Shown here one piece after another: positions 1 through 7,772 of a DNA stretch of 35,366 nucleotides (position 1 is its first letter; each line of letters starts with the position of its first letter). Location: positions 1 through 35,366 of the forward strand of contig DZAT01000017.1 of the NCBI GenBank assembly GCA_022736205.1, given 5' to 3'. Source of the stretch: Thiomicrospira cyclica. Lineage in GTDB: Bacteria > Pseudomonadota > Gammaproteobacteria > Thiomicrospirales > Thiomicrospiraceae. The notes beneath the pieces are model-generated. The model was not told the origin of the DNA. It saw only the letters and a list, made by a program, of their open reading frames with translations, and did no database searches. The position numbers and the translations under genes were made by a program.

Positions 1-2
1 AT

Positions 3-218
3 ATTGCCGAACGTCGTGTCTTCCCTGCCATTAACATCAAACGCTCTGGCACACGCCGTGAAGAGTTGTTAACCAAGGCAGATGAATTGAATATGCTGTG
101 GATTATTCGTAAATTCCTAGGCAATATGGGCGAAGTTGAAGCGATGGAATTCTTATACGACAAGCTCAAAGCCAGCAAAACCAACGAAGACTTCTTCAAT
201 TCGATGAAGCGTGGGTAA
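3..218 (+). CDS. rho: Transcription termination factor Rho, C-terminal part (5' end outside window)
   Basis: The last 71 codons of Rho, the hexameric RNA-dependent ATPase that terminates transcription. The reading frame enters at base 3 and ends at TAA 216-218. The visible protein contains FPAINIKRSGTRREELL, the arginine-containing segment near the subunit interface of the ATPase ring, followed by the conserved tail with VEAMEFLYDKL and TNEDFFNSMKRG. This closely matches the C-terminus of gammaproteobacterial Rho. The gene starts before the window, so the RNA-binding domain and P-loop are not visible. A stem-loop follows the stop codon. Confidence 0.93.
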   Translation: MAERRVFPAINIKRSGTRREELLTKADELNMLWIIRKFLGNMGEVEAMEFLYDKLKASKTNEDFFNSMKRG

Positions 219-232
219 ACTTGTTTAAGGTT

Positions 233-257
233 CTTCCTTCTTTAACAAAGAAGGAAG
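233..257 (+). terminator. Stem-loop after rho
   Basis: A perfect 11-bp inverted repeat, CTTCCTTCTTT at 233-243 and AAAGAAGGAAG at 247-257, with a 3-base AAC loop, 15 bases after the rho stop codon. No clean U-tract follows (GGATTATTCT), so it may stabilise the 3' end or terminate only weakly. Confidence 0.55.
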
Positions 258-268
258 GGATTATTCTA

Positions 269-377
269 GGGAACTTCTAATAACCTACCTTTCGTCATCC
301 TCGCGTAGGCGGGGATCCATGAAATCAACGAGATAGATTCCCGCTTTCGCGGGAATGACGGGTTTTTAGTGTTCCCC
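269..377. repeat. Short inverted-repeat element, copy 1 (MITE-like)
   Basis: The left end GGGAACTTCTAATAACC (269-285) and the right end, read on the minus strand as GGGGAACACTAAAAACCC (377 leftward), form imperfect terminal inverted repeats. Related ends occur at 2175-2324 and 22112-22262. CTA precedes the element and TTA follows it, a possible short target duplication. The TTA is the stop codon of rsuA. The interior carries a separate CGTCATTCCCGCG-type palindrome. No coding capacity is visible. Confidence 0.7.
293..360. repeat. CGTCATTCCCGCG-type palindromic repeat inside element copy 1
   Basis: Two 25-bp arms (293-317 and 336-360) are imperfect reverse complements around an 18-bp spacer. 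The right arm has the form GATTCCCGCTTTCGCGGGAA followed by TGACG. Repeats of this kind are scattered through intergenic regions of many proteobacteria. It replaces the interior found in the other two copies of the surrounding element, so it looks like a nested insertion. Confidence 0.7.
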
Positions 378-1073
378 TTAAGACAATCCGATCGAACCCT
401 CATCAATCGCAACCCATTGCCCCGCCAATAAATCGTCAGGCAAACTTAAATTGCCAACACGTGTACGCGCCAACTTATCCACACGGTTACCCACAGCCGC
501 TAACATGCGGCGAACCTGATGGTAACGCCCTTCATCAATAACCAGCCTAACGTTATACACATCTATCAGAGCGACCTCTAGCGCATGAACAGGGCGTGGC
601 TCATCGTTTAATTCAATTTCTGACATTAAACCAGCAAGCTGTTCGGGTGTAATCGGATCAACCGTTGTCACCTCGTACACCTTGGGTACATGACGCTTGG
701 GATGGGTAACGCGATGAATCAGCTGACCATCATCAGTCAAAATGAGCAACCCACTCGTATCGACATCTAATCGACCGATCGGCTGTACGCCTCGCGCCCG
801 ATAAATCGCAGGCAGCAACGCTAGTACGCTCGGATGAAACTGTGGACGCGCAGAACATTCATAACCCAAGGGTTTATGCATCATGATAACAACACGTTCT
901 TGCCAAGTGCAAAGCTCACCTTCGAATAAAAAAGTGACCCGCTCGGGGTCAACTTTCTGCTTTGGCTTAGTGCAAACTTCGCCATCAATGAATGCCTCAC
1001 CATCGTCGATAATGGCTAAGCACACCTTACGACTACCAACGCCTTGGCTTTGTAATGCTTGCAGAAGGGTCAT
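378..1073 (-). CDS. rsuA: Ribosomal small subunit pseudouridine synthase A
   Basis: Isomerises U516 of 16S rRNA to pseudouridine. The protein is 231 aa, the same length as Escherichia coli RsuA. A short S4-like N-terminal RNA-binding segment comes first. Next is [17 protein letters not shown], then [17 protein letters not shown] with the catalytic aspartate of the RsuA/RluB/E/F family, and [16 protein letters not shown] near the C-terminus. The start ATG lies inside ATGA overlapping the hemE stop codon, so translation is probably coupled to hemE. The TAA stop lies exactly at the edge of a repeat element. RluE or RluF are alternatives in the same family, but the length and the CSxxxxxHPxV segment favour RsuA. 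Confidence 0.9.
   Translation of the reverse strand: MTLLQALQSQGVGSRKVCLAIIDDGEAFIDGEVCTKPKQKVDPERVTFLFEGELCTWQERVVIMMHKPLGYECSARPQFHPSVLALLPAIYRARGVQPIGRLDVDTSGLLILTDDGQLIHRVTHPKRHVPKVYEVTTVDPITPEQLAGLMSEIELNDEPRPVHALEVALIDVYNVRLVIDEGRYHQVRRMLAAVGNRVDKLARTRVGNLSLPDDLLAGQWVAIDEGSIGLS
475..483 (+). other. Isolated consensus DnaA box (inside rsuA)
   Basis: A perfect TTATCCACA 9-mer within the rsuA coding region. One such match is not meaningful alone. It is listed because four perfect boxes occur in the window, more than expected by chance, and two of them cluster at 26.4 kb. Confidence 0.3.
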
Positions 1074-2146
1074 GCGTGAAATTTCGCGCCATACTTATGC
1101 ACGGCATCAATGTACGCCTTAACGTGCTCAGGATCAATTTCTGGATGAATACCATGCCCAAGGTTAAACACATGCCCAGAAGTGGTGCTATGCTGCCCAA
1201 AACTCGCCAAAATGCGTGCTACTTCGGCATCGATTACTTCTGGACGCGCATACAACAACCCAGGATCCATATTGCCCTGCAAAGACACACCATCTTTAAC
1301 GCGAGCACGAATATCACCCAACTCAACCGTCCAATCTAGCCCAACACAATCCGCACCCGTCGCCGCGATTTCTTCGATCCACTGACCACCGCCCTTGGTG
1401 AATAGAATCACTGGCACAACACGGCCATCGGCTTCGCGCGTTAGACCCGATACGATCTGTTGCATGTAACGCAACGAAAACTCGCGGAAGGCTGGTGTCG
1501 ACAAAGCACCACCCCATGTATCGAAAATCTGTACCGCCTGAGCACCCGCAGCAATTTGTGCATTTAGATAACTTGTTACCGACTGAGCCAACTTATCTAA
1601 CAACAAATGCACGGTTGCAGGCTCGTTGTACATCATTGCCTTAATTTTAGAGAAGGTTTTGCTGCTACCGCCCTCGATCATGTAAGTTGCCAATGTCCAC
1701 GGACTACCCGAAAAGCCGATTAATGGCACACGACCATTCAATTCACGACGAATGGTGCGCACGGCATCCATCACATACTTAAGTTCGCCTTCAGGATCAG
1801 GTACGCCAATTTTATCGACATCTGCTTTACAGGTAATCGGACGTGCAAACTGAGGACCTTCGCCCTGAGCAAAACTCAAGCCCAGACCCATCGCATCAGG
1901 AATCGTTAAAATATCCGAGAACAAAATCGCTGCATCTAAATCATAACGCTCTAGTGGCTGCAAGGTCACTTCACATGCCAACTCAGGATTGGTACACAGC
2001 GCCATAAAGCTACCTGCTTTCGCCCGCGTTGCGCGATATTCTGGCAAATAACGTCCCGCCTGACGCATCATCCATACAGGTGTGGTATCAACGGGTTGGC
2101 GCAGCAGTGCACGCAAAAAACGATCATTTTTCAATTCAACAGACAT
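1070..2146 (-). CDS. hemE: Uroporphyrinogen III decarboxylase
   Basis: Decarboxylates the four acetate side chains of uroporphyrinogen III to give coproporphyrinogen III in cytosolic haem biosynthesis. The 358 aa length is normal for HemE. The N-terminal signature [16 protein letters not shown] contains the substrate-contacting arginines. The invariant aspartate is seen in [42 protein letters not shown] and [15 protein letters not shown] follow in the expected order. The ATG is preceded by AGGAAAG on the minus strand. The gene overlaps rsuA by 4 bases. A 150-bp repeat element sits 28 bases upstream of its start, so its promoter lies inside or beyond that element. Confidence 0.97.
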   Translation of the reverse strand: MSVELKNDRFLRALLRQPVDTTPVWMMRQAGRYLPEYRATRAKAGSFMALCTNPELACEVTLQPLERYDLDAAILFSDILTIPDAMGLGLSFAQGEGPQFARPITCKADVDKIGVPDPEGELKYVMDAVRTIRRELNGRVPLIGFSGSPWTLATYMIEGGSSKTFSKIKAMMYNEPATVHLLLDKLAQSVTSYLNAQIAAGAQAVQIFDTWGGALSTPAFREFSLRYMQQIVSGLTREADGRVVPVILFTKGGGQWIEEIAATGADCVGLDWTVELGDIRARVKDGVSLQGNMDPGLLYARPEVIDAEVARILASFGQHSTTSGHVFNLGHGIHPEIDPEHVKAYIDAVHKYGAKFHA

Positions 2147-2174
2147 GATGTACTTTCCTAACGTTATGACTTAT

Positions 2175-2324
2175 GGGGAACCTCTAAAAACCTCGCTTCG
2201 CTGGTTTTTAGACTTTCCAAGTTTGTTTTTTAGCTAAAGGAAGGGGTTCTATCAATGCGTTACATGCTATTCTCAGTAACCCCTTCCTCCAGACCTCCTA
2301 CCCATTGGGTTTTTAGAGGCGCCC
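2175..2324. repeat. Short inverted-repeat element, copy 2 (MITE-like)
   Basis: Left end GGGGAACCTCTAAAAACC; right end, read on the minus strand, GGGCGCCTCTAAAAACCC. Read on the minus strand, the interior matches copy 3 at 22112-22262: both have a GGTCTGG(A/G)GGAAGGG segment, then GCATGTAACG, then a pyrimidine-rich CCCTTCC. Copies 2 and 3 are therefore homologous and in opposite orientation. The left end forms a hairpin (CTAAAAACC with GGTTTTTAG). CTAT follows the right end and TTAT precedes the left end. The last base of the element is the G of the TAG stop codon of the adjacent minus-strand gene. Confidence 0.8.
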
Positions 2325-3184
2325 TATGGTTTATTTTTAGATGATTTACTGGCAAGTTTAACCTGCTCAGCATAAAACTTATCGGCAAGTAAATTAATTT
2401 GCCCAGGATGCTCCAGCATAGAAAACATCCCGCCTTTGTAATAGGCTAAATGATCACGAATTTCAACAACCTTACCTTCTAAAGCCAGTAAGTCTCGTTC
2501 GTTAAACTGCCCCATCGCTTCTTTGCTGATACGAAAACCAATGGTATCCATATTCAAAATAAAAAAATCTTTACCTTGTTTGGCAAGTACCACTTTACCG
2601 CGCACAATCTGAAAACCGATACGTTCGCCCGTTAGATCTTTAGCATCAATTAACGGAACACCTTTGTCTGCAAACTGCCACAGCCCTTTTTTTGCCTCTC
2701 GTGCTTTCGCCTCTGCTTCGCGATAACACTGAACATGACGCGTATTGGGCAAGGATGTATTGACGAGCGCAAAACCATTTTCAAGCAATACTTTAGCTAA
2801 ATTCCGCCCATCCGCCAAATATGCGTGCACGAAAATCTTACCTTTCTCGCTTTTCAACTGATCGTACTCTATTTTGAGCATACCCTTACTACGAGAAATC
2901 AACTCGCCAACCGCCTGAGAAATCGCTTTACCCAAGGGTTCTGGTGGCTCCAAATGTTGCGATGAAGAAGGCACATGAACGCCCGTTAAACGAACATATT
3001 GGTTGCCAATTAAAAAAGTGTCACCATCGTAGACAATGTTAACTTTTTCTTCGATATCAATTTTCTGTGGCGCACAATCGGACGATTCTGGCTCTGCTGG
3101 CGCAGAATAGGCTTGCCCGAATGTAAAAAGCCCAGCAACCAGTGCTAGGCTTTTTAGTGAGCGCCATGCTGTCAAGCAGGCCAC
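2324..3184 (-). CDS. Exported staphylococcal-nuclease-fold protein, probably not a nuclease
   Basis: The 286 aa product begins with a probable cleavable signal peptide (LALVAGLFTFGQAYSA), so it should be periplasmic or surface-bound. Residues of about 45-170 form an SNase-like OB-fold: NIVYDGDTFLIGNQYVRLTG, then a second half ending in ENGFALVN and AREAKKGLWQ. The calcium-binding DGDT aspartate and the first arginine are kept. The residues equivalent to Asp40 and Glu43 (usually in DTPE) read HVPS, and the second catalytic arginine is lysine (KGKIF). About 115 further residues resemble a second OB-like domain. Translation starts at GTG, 5 bases after the rpmE2 stop codon, so the two genes are probably co-transcribed. 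The TAG stop falls at the boundary of repeat copy 2. Confidence 0.75.
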   Translation of the reverse strand: MACLTAWRSLKSLALVAGLFTFGQAYSAPAEPESSDCAPQKIDIEEKVNIVYDGDTFLIGNQYVRLTGVHVPSSSQHLEPPEPLGKAISQAVGELISRSKGMLKIEYDQLKSEKGKIFVHAYLADGRNLAKVLLENGFALVNTSLPNTRHVQCYREAEAKAREAKKGLWQFADKGVPLIDAKDLTGERIGFQIVRGKVVLAKQGKDFFILNMDTIGFRISKEAMGQFNERDLLALEGKVVEIRDHLAYYKGGMFSMLEHPGQINLLADKFYAEQVKLASKSSKNKP

Positions 3185-3189
3185 CGCAA

Positions 3190-3429
3190 TTAACGCTTGT
3201 AACGGTTGCGGAACTTCTCGATACGACCTTCTGTATCGACCAGCGTTTGCTGACCTGTATAAAAAGGATGAGAAGCGCTAGAAACTTCCAAACGAACCAA
3301 ACCATACTCTTTGCCATCCAGTTCAATTTTCTGGCTTGTGCGCATGGTAGAACGCGTGATAAACATTTCGCCCGTTGTGATGTCTTGGAAAACAACTGGG
3401 TTATATTTTGGGTGAATGCCTTCTTTCAT
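3190..3429 (-). CDS. rpmE2: 50S ribosomal protein L31, type B (zinc-independent)
   Basis: A 79-aa ribosomal protein of the 50S subunit. MKEGIHPKYNPVVFQD, ITRSTM and SSASHPFYTGQQ are typical of L31 type B. The protein has no cysteines, so it lacks the zinc-binding CxxC of type A L31. Such paralogues usually replace the zinc form when zinc is scarce. The start is the ATG at 3429, preceded by AGGAATTTGCC. The frame stays open further upstream but that extension is not L31-like and crosses a strong promoter. No Zur-like operator is recognisable by eye. The next gene, SNase-like, follows 5 bases after the stop codon. Confidence 0.93.
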   Translation of the reverse strand: MKEGIHPKYNPVVFQDITTGEMFITRSTMRTSQKIELDGKEYGLVRLEVSSASHPFYTGQQTLVDTEGRIEKFRNRYKR

Positions 3430-3468
3430 GGCAAATTCCTGCTTTGGTATCTTGAAAAATAAACGAAA

Positions 3469-3497
3469 ATTATACCGATAACCAAATAATTTTGCAA
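3469..3497 (-). promoter_or_regulatory. Sigma-70-type promoter of rpmE2
   Basis: On the minus strand TTGCAA (3497-3492), a 17-bp spacer and a perfect TATAAT (3474-3469) lie about 40 bases upstream of the L31 start codon. This is one of the best promoter matches in the window and supports the short L31 start. Confidence 0.75.
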
Positions 3498-3502
3498 CCA
3501 CT

Positions 3503-3539
3503 ATATCCTGTGGGAACTTGACAAAGTCACACAGGATAT
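3503..3539 (-). terminator. Stem-loop after the EAL-HDOD gene
   Basis: A 10-bp perfect inverted repeat, ATATCCTGTG at 3503-3512 and CACAGGATAT at 3530-3539, with a 17-base loop, starting 11 bases after the stop codon of the leftward EAL-HDOD gene. There is no U-tract, so termination efficiency is uncertain. It could also be an operator upstream of the rpmE2 promoter. Confidence 0.4.
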
Positions 3540-3550
3540 GCGACAACCAC

Positions 3551-4771
3551 TTAGCCCATATTCGAACCTGTCGCTGTTGCCCAAACCATTGCCTGCATGT
3601 ATAGCGCCGAAATGTCACCCGGATTAATATCTAAAAATACGGTTTTGACAATATCGCCACGCTCAATTGCCAAAGCACAACTTAACGCTTGTCCCATGAC
3701 ACCTTCGTATACGGTTAATGCAGCCTTAGCTTCGTCGGTAATGGTCATAGCAGCTAAAGCTTCAATCATTGCCGTGTCCATTAAGGCATCTAAACAAGAG
3801 AACAAGCCCACCATAAAATAAGTATCACGCATGCTACACTTGCCTTTCTCGGCTAACAACTCCAGAAAACGTGCACGAATCAGTGCCGTATTAAACAGCT
3901 CGTGTGGCTTGTCGTCCATACCCGACAAGACAAGCACACTGACCCAGCTTTGTAACTTTTGCAAACCAAAGCGCAATACCGCATCTTTAATCGAGTTAAT
4001 TTGAATGTCTTGATTGCCAGGATAGGTTTTCACAAAACTCAATAACTTATGCGACAACCCCACATCACGCCCCACAATGGCTGCCAAATCTCCCATATCC
4101 ACATCAGGATCGTAAACACTTGCCAGTAGATTCAAAATCGCCATTTTATTAGAGGGCAAACGATGCCCCTTAATGATTTGTGGTTTGGCAAAGAAATAAC
4201 CTTGGAAATAATCCATACCCAAGCTCTTGCAATACTCAAACTGTTCGCGGGTTTCGACTTTTTCGGCCAACAGACGCACACGTTCATTGGTTGCACGAAT
4301 AGAACGAATATGATTGGCTAAGTTTTTAGCGCCCACATCCAAAATATCGATTTTGATGATGTCTGCTAAAGCAACGAGGGGTTTGTACTCATCAGTATAA
4401 AAGAAATCGTCGAGCGCAATGGTGTAACCCAGACCGCGTAAATGCTCCACAGCCTTAATGACAGCAGGCGTTGGCTTAACCGTTTCCAATACTTCGATAA
4501 CGAGTTGCGCACGCGGAAACAAGGGAATATTTTCGCGCAATAAAAAGCCTTCGGTAAAATTAAGAAAGGCTTTGTGTTCGCCGACCAAATTTGTTAAGCC
4601 AATTTCCATAAAAGCATTGAGTACCACTTGCGCCGTTGCCGAATCGCCGCCCAAAATAACAGCATGATTAGACTGATCGCCACTACGAAACAAAAGCTCA
4701 TAAGCATAAACGCCCAAATCTTTATTAAAGATCGGCTGACGACCCACGAAAACATCTAACAAGGTACTCAT
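3551..4771 (-). CDS. EAL-HDOD signalling protein
   Basis: A 406-aa cytoplasmic protein with an N-terminal EAL-type domain (residues about 5-200) and a C-terminal HDOD domain (about 205-400). The EAL part has FVGRQPIF, YELLFRS in place of the EAL motif, IALDDFFYTDE where active phosphodiesterases have DDFGTG, IIKIDI and AEKVET, ending in FQGYFFAKP. The changed loop suggests weak or no c-di-GMP hydrolysis, as in the YuxH-like family, so it may act as a binding or scaffold protein. The start ATG at 4771 has a GGAG Shine-Dalgarno sequence. It follows yggX by 20 bases, so it is probably the last gene of mutY-yggX-EAL/HDOD. Its physiological partner cannot be told from sequence. Confidence 0.85.
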   Translation of the reverse strand: MSTLLDVFVGRQPIFNKDLGVYAYELLFRSGDQSNHAVILGGDSATAQVVLNAFMEIGLTNLVGEHKAFLNFTEGFLLRENIPLFPRAQLVIEVLETVKPTPAVIKAVEHLRGLGYTIALDDFFYTDEYKPLVALADIIKIDILDVGAKNLANHIRSIRATNERVRLLAEKVETREQFEYCKSLGMDYFQGYFFAKPQIIKGHRLPSNKMAILNLLASVYDPDVDMGDLAAIVGRDVGLSHKLLSFVKTYPGNQDIQINSIKDAVLRFGLQKLQSWVSVLVLSGMDDKPHELFNTALIRARFLELLAEKGKCSMRDTYFMVGLFSCLDALMDTAMIEALAAMTITDEAKAALTVYEGVMGQALSCALAIERGDIVKTVFLDINPGDISALYMQAMVWATATGSNMG

Positions 4772-4791
4772 AGAACTTTCTCCGAAGTAAC

Positions 4792-5064
4792 CTAAGCCAT
4801 TGGCTTATAAGCGTCGGGCATTGCGACCGCAGCATCACCAAATAAAAACTCTTCCATCTGCTCACGCAGAAAAAGCTTAGCCTTAGGATCCATTGATGAC
4901 AGACGATACTCATTAATCAAAATCGTTTGCTGCGCCAGCCATTGCTTCCACGCCTCAGCAGAAACTTCGTTCATAATTCGCACACCCATTTCACCAGGAT
5001 AGGGCGCAAACGCAAGACCGTCGGCTTCTTTTTTTAACTTTGCACAATATACTTTTCGACTCAC
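4792..5064 (-). CDS. yggX: Probable Fe(2+)-trafficking / oxidative-damage protection protein YggX
   Basis: A 90-aa cytoplasmic protein of the YggX family, associated with protection of iron-sulfur clusters and iron handling. MSRKVYCAKLKKEADG with the single conserved cysteine, YPGEMGVRIMNEVS, EAWKQWLAQQTILINEYRL and MEEFLFG match the family end to end. Translation begins at GTG inside GTGA, overlapping the mutY TGA by 3 bases, with AAGGAACC upstream. Linkage to mutY is conserved in gammaproteobacteria and fits the [4Fe-4S] cluster carried by MutY. Confidence 0.94.
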   Translation of the reverse strand: MSRKVYCAKLKKEADGLAFAPYPGEMGVRIMNEVSAEAWKQWLAQQTILINEYRLSSMDPKAKLFLREQMEEFLFGDAAVAMPDAYKPMA

Positions 5065-6128
5065 AACACAGGTTCCTTATAGCTTAGTTTTTCCAGAGTA
5101 TAACGAATCAACTTATCGACCACTGCTGGTCGTGCAATCGAAAGCTCATTCTGTTCCCGATTATACCATACGCCATTTGCCATGAACTCGCTCAGATCAA
5201 CATTCGTTACATTTATTACGCAAGGTGTTATCCACAGGCTAAAATGGGTAAAAACATGCTTTACTCTGGGCAACTCATCTACCAACAAAGCCAATTGTTG
5301 AAACAAACCTGATGGCAAGGTTTGTGGCAACTGATATAAACCACCCCATAAACCCGTTTGAGTCGTGGGGGCGGCTAACCACACATCACCATTGTCACGC
5401 ATTAATATAAACATAACACACGCACGGACTGGCTTTTCTGGTTTCTTCTTACGAATGGGCCACTGGGTTACTGCCTGACCCGACAACCTTGCCTGACAGT
5501 CAGCAGCGACAGGGCAAGCAACACAATTGGGGCGCGTTCGAGTACACAAGGTAGCGCCCAAGTCCATGATTGCTTGCGTATAATCTCCTGCAGCAGCATA
5601 ACTTTGTAGCGATTGCGCCAACGCCCACAGCCTTTCTTTCGCTTGGGTCTCTTCAATCGGCATATCAAGTGCTGACCAACGCGCTAAAACACGACGCACA
5701 TTGCCATCGCAAATTGCGGTAGGCTGCTGATAAGCCAAAGACAGAATAGCGTTTGCTGTCGACAAGCCAATACCTGGCAAAGCGATCAGATCCTCTACTC
5801 TACTAGGAAAAATACCTGAATGTTGCTGCATAATCACCTGTGCCGCTTTATGCAAATTGCGCCCTCTGGCATAATAGCCCAAACCGCTCCAATGCGCTAA
5901 CACCTCATCGACGGTAGCATTTGCTAAATCCTGCACTGTCGCAAACGATAGCATAAAGCGCTCGAAATAAGGAATAACGCTAACCACTTGTGTTTGCTGT
6001 AACATAACCTCCGAAACCCATACACGATAAGGCGTAGCGGGATGCTGCCAAGGCAAGTCATGACGACCATGACGCTCGAACCAAGCCAATAAGCGCTCAC
6101 TAAAGGATGAATCAACAGATGACAACAA
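5061..6128 (-). CDS. mutY: A/G-specific adenine DNA glycosylase MutY
   Basis: Removes adenine mispaired with 8-oxoguanine. The domains in order are an HhH-GPD fold with SEVMLQQTQV (catalytic Glu), LPGIGLSTANAI (helix-hairpin-helix) and ICDGNVRRV (catalytic Asp), then a [4Fe-4S] site with the correct C-x6-C-x2-C-x5-C spacing (CTRTRPNCVACPVAADC), and a C-terminal NUDIX-like 8-oxoG recognition domain with HVFTHFSLW. I place the start at TTG 6128 (a second TTG is at 6125), because AGGGG lies 6 bases upstream and the homologous N-terminus begins here. A GTG at 6170 would add 14 residues without family similarity. The start overlaps that of divergent trmB. A GTGA junction links it to yggX. Confidence 0.93.
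   Translation of the reverse strand: MLSSVDSSFSERLLAWFERHGRHDLPWQHPATPYRVWVSEVMLQQTQVVSVIPYFERFMLSFATVQDLANATVDEVLAHWSGLGYYARGRNLHKAAQVIMQQHSGIFPSRVEDLIALPGIGLSTANAILSLAYQQPTAICDGNVRRVLARWSALDMPIEETQAKERLWALAQSLQSYAAAGDYTQAIMDLGATLCTRTRPNCVACPVAADCQARLSGQAVTQWPIRKKKPEKPVRACVMFILMRDNGDVWLAAPTTQTGLWGGLYQLPQTLPSGLFQQLALLVDELPRVKHVFTHFSLWITPCVINVTNVDLSEFMANGVWYNREQNELSIARPAVVDKLIRYTLEKLSYKEPVL
5228..5236 (+). other. Isolated consensus DnaA box (inside mutY)
   Basis: A perfect TTATCCACA within the mutY coding region. It has no clustering and no AT-rich flank, so it may be chance or a minor DnaA-binding site near the origin. Confidence 0.3.
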
Positions 6129-6844
6129 ACGAAACCCCTGCACAAGAAAACGACGAAAAAACCATAACACATCGCCGAGAAATTAAAAGCTTTGTTCGCC
6201 GAGAAGGCAGAACAACACCCGCGCAAGAACGTGCTTTAAACGAACTCTTACCCGTTTATGGTATCGACTATTGCCCAGATCAACAACTAAACTTTACGCA
6301 ACTTTTTGGCAACGATAACCCTGTATGGCTCGAAATCGGTTTTGGCATGGGACAAAGTCTTGCCAGCATGGCAGAGCGCATGCCCGAAATTAATTTCTTG
6401 GGCATCGAAGTTCATCGCCCTGGCGTTGGCAGCTTATTGAATGCAGTGCAAGAAAAAAACTTAACCAATATTCGCATCATGAGTCATGATGCGGTTGACG
6501 TTCTTAAAAATATGATCGCAGAAAATAGCCTTGCCCGCCTACTGCTCTTTTTTCCAGATCCTTGGCACAAAACCCGTCATCACAAGCGCCGCATTGTTCA
6601 AGCCGAATTTATGTCATTGGTTGCCAGCCGCCTGAGTGTGGGTGGCGCGTTTCATGCTGCAACCGACTGGGAGCCTTACGCCCAATGGATGATGGAAGTG
6701 TTAGATACACATCCTCACTACCAAAACCCAGCTGGCACAGGAAATTTTGCCATTAAGCCCGACTATCGCCCAGAAACCAAGTTTGAACGCCGTGGTCAGC
6801 GCTTAGGTCATGGTGTTTGGGATTTGATTTATGTGAAACAATAA
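6119..6844 (+). CDS. trmB: tRNA (guanine-N7-)-methyltransferase TrmB
   Basis: Makes m7G46 in the variable loop of tRNAs using SAM. IKSFVRREGRTTPAQERAL is the usual N-terminal segment. The SAM motif is LEIGFGMGQSLASMAE, followed by FLGIEVHRPGVG, FFPDPWHKTRHHKRRIVQ and the C-terminal signature TKFERRGQRLGHGVWDL. The start is taken as ATG 6119, because AAAGGA ends 11 bases upstream. The in-frame ATG at 6107 directly abuts that sequence and would give four extra residues. It is divergent from mutY with overlapping 5' ends. cysM follows after 19 bases and is probably co-transcribed. Confidence 0.95.
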   Translation: MTTNETPAQENDEKTITHRREIKSFVRREGRTTPAQERALNELLPVYGIDYCPDQQLNFTQLFGNDNPVWLEIGFGMGQSLASMAERMPEINFLGIEVHRPGVGSLLNAVQEKNLTNIRIMSHDAVDVLKNMIAENSLARLLLFFPDPWHKTRHHKRRIVQAEFMSLVASRLSVGGAFHAATDWEPYAQWMMEVLDTHPHYQNPAGTGNFAIKPDYRPETKFERRGQRLGHGVWDLIYVKQ

Positions 6845-6863
6845 ACTCGTGGAGGTTTTTAAC

Positions 6864-7772
6864 GTGCCCCATACTTACCCTACCCTTGCTAATACGGTTG
6901 GCAACACGCCGCTTGTGCGCATTCAGCGTCTGTATCAAGATGAGCGAGGCAATACCATTCTTGCCAAGCTCGAAGGCAACAACCCCGCTGGCTCAGTTAA
7001 AGACCGCCCTGCCTTTAACATGATTCTGCAAGCAGAAATACGAGGCGACATCAAGACAGGCGACACCTTAATCGAAGCCACCAGTGGCAATACTGGCATT
7101 GCCCTAGCAATGGTTGCAGCAATGCGTGGATATCGCATTAAACTGATTATGCCCGACAATATGACGCAAGAGCGCAAAGATGCAATGCGTGCCTACGGTG
7201 CAGAGCTGATTCTTGTTTCACGTGAAACAGGAATGGAAGGCGCACGCGACTTGGCGCAAAATATGGCAAAGCGTGGTGAAGGATTTCTACTGGATCAATT
7301 CTCTAATCCCGACAACCCTATGGCACATTACCTCAGCACAGGTCCTGAAATTTGGCAACAAACATCAGGAAACATCACCCATTTTGTGTCGTCGATGGGA
7401 ACCACAGGTACGATTATGGGAACAGGAAAGTTCTTAAAAGAACAAAATAGCAATATTCAAATTGTTGGCGTTCAACCCAAAGAAGGCGCGCAAATTCCTG
7501 GTATTCGTCGTTGGTCCACTGAGTACCTACCTAAGATATTCGATCCGAGTCGTGTCGATCGTATTATTGATGTGGCGCAGTACGAAGCCGAAGAAACCAT
7601 GCGCCTGCTTGCCAAACAAGAAGGTATTTTTTCGGGCGTATCTTCGGGCGGAACAATGGCTGCTGCATTGGCATTGGCAGGCACGCTTACCAACGCAACC
7701 ATCGTTAGTATTGTATGCGATCGCGGTGATCGCTATTTATCAAGCGGCTTATTTAGTGTTGCTCGTGCGTAA
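6864..7772 (+). CDS. cysM: Cysteine synthase B (O-acetylserine sulfhydrylase B)
   Basis: A PLP enzyme joining O-acetylserine with sulfide, or with thiosulfate in the CysM type, to make cysteine or S-sulfocysteine. NTVGNTPLVRIQRL, NNPAGSVKDRPA with the PLP lysine (about residue 46), EATSGNTGIALAM, FVSSMGTTGTIMGT and GIRRWSTEYLP are typical of CysM rather than CysK. The length is 302 aa. The start is GTG 6864, seven to eight bases after GGAGG; the GTG at 6849 overlaps that Shine-Dalgarno sequence and is rejected. A perfect parS site is embedded at 7214-7229. The last 24 bases overlap the 3' end of the convergent hypothetical gene. Confidence 0.95.
   Translation: MPHTYPTLANTVGNTPLVRIQRLYQDERGNTILAKLEGNNPAGSVKDRPAFNMILQAEIRGDIKTGDTLIEATSGNTGIALAMVAAMRGYRIKLIMPDNMTQERKDAMRAYGAELILVSRETGMEGARDLAQNMAKRGEGFLLDQFSNPDNPMAHYLSTGPEIWQQTSGNITHFVSSMGTTGTIMGTGKFLKEQNSNIQIVGVQPKEGAQIPGIRRWSTEYLPKIFDPSRVDRIIDVAQYEAEETMRLLAKQEGIFSGVSSGGTMAAALALAGTLTNATIVSIVCDRGDRYLSSGLFSVARA
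7214..7229. other. parS: parS centromere-like site 1 (perfect)
   Basis: TGTTTCACGTGAAACA, the perfect 16-bp palindromic ParB-binding consensus, lies inside cysM, where it is read as part of the peptide VSRET. ParB/Spo0J nucleates here and spreads, and ParA then segregates the origin region. Two further sites lie at 9896 and 11772. Confidence 0.95.

Noticed and set aside
3503..3539. Zur operator for rpmE2
   Set aside because: The palindrome ATATCCTGTG/CACAGGATAT does not resemble the gammaproteobacterial Zur box and lies upstream of the -35 element; it fits a 3' stem-loop of the preceding gene equally well.
3430..3618. N-terminal extension of the L31 reading frame to 142 residues
   Set aside because: The extension has no L31 similarity and runs across a strong promoter and the end of the EAL-HDOD gene; ATG 3429 has its own Shine-Dalgarno sequence.
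475..5236. Single DnaA boxes in rsuA and mutY as a second origin
   Set aside because: They lie in coding sequence, far apart, with no AT-rich flank or neighbouring boxes.
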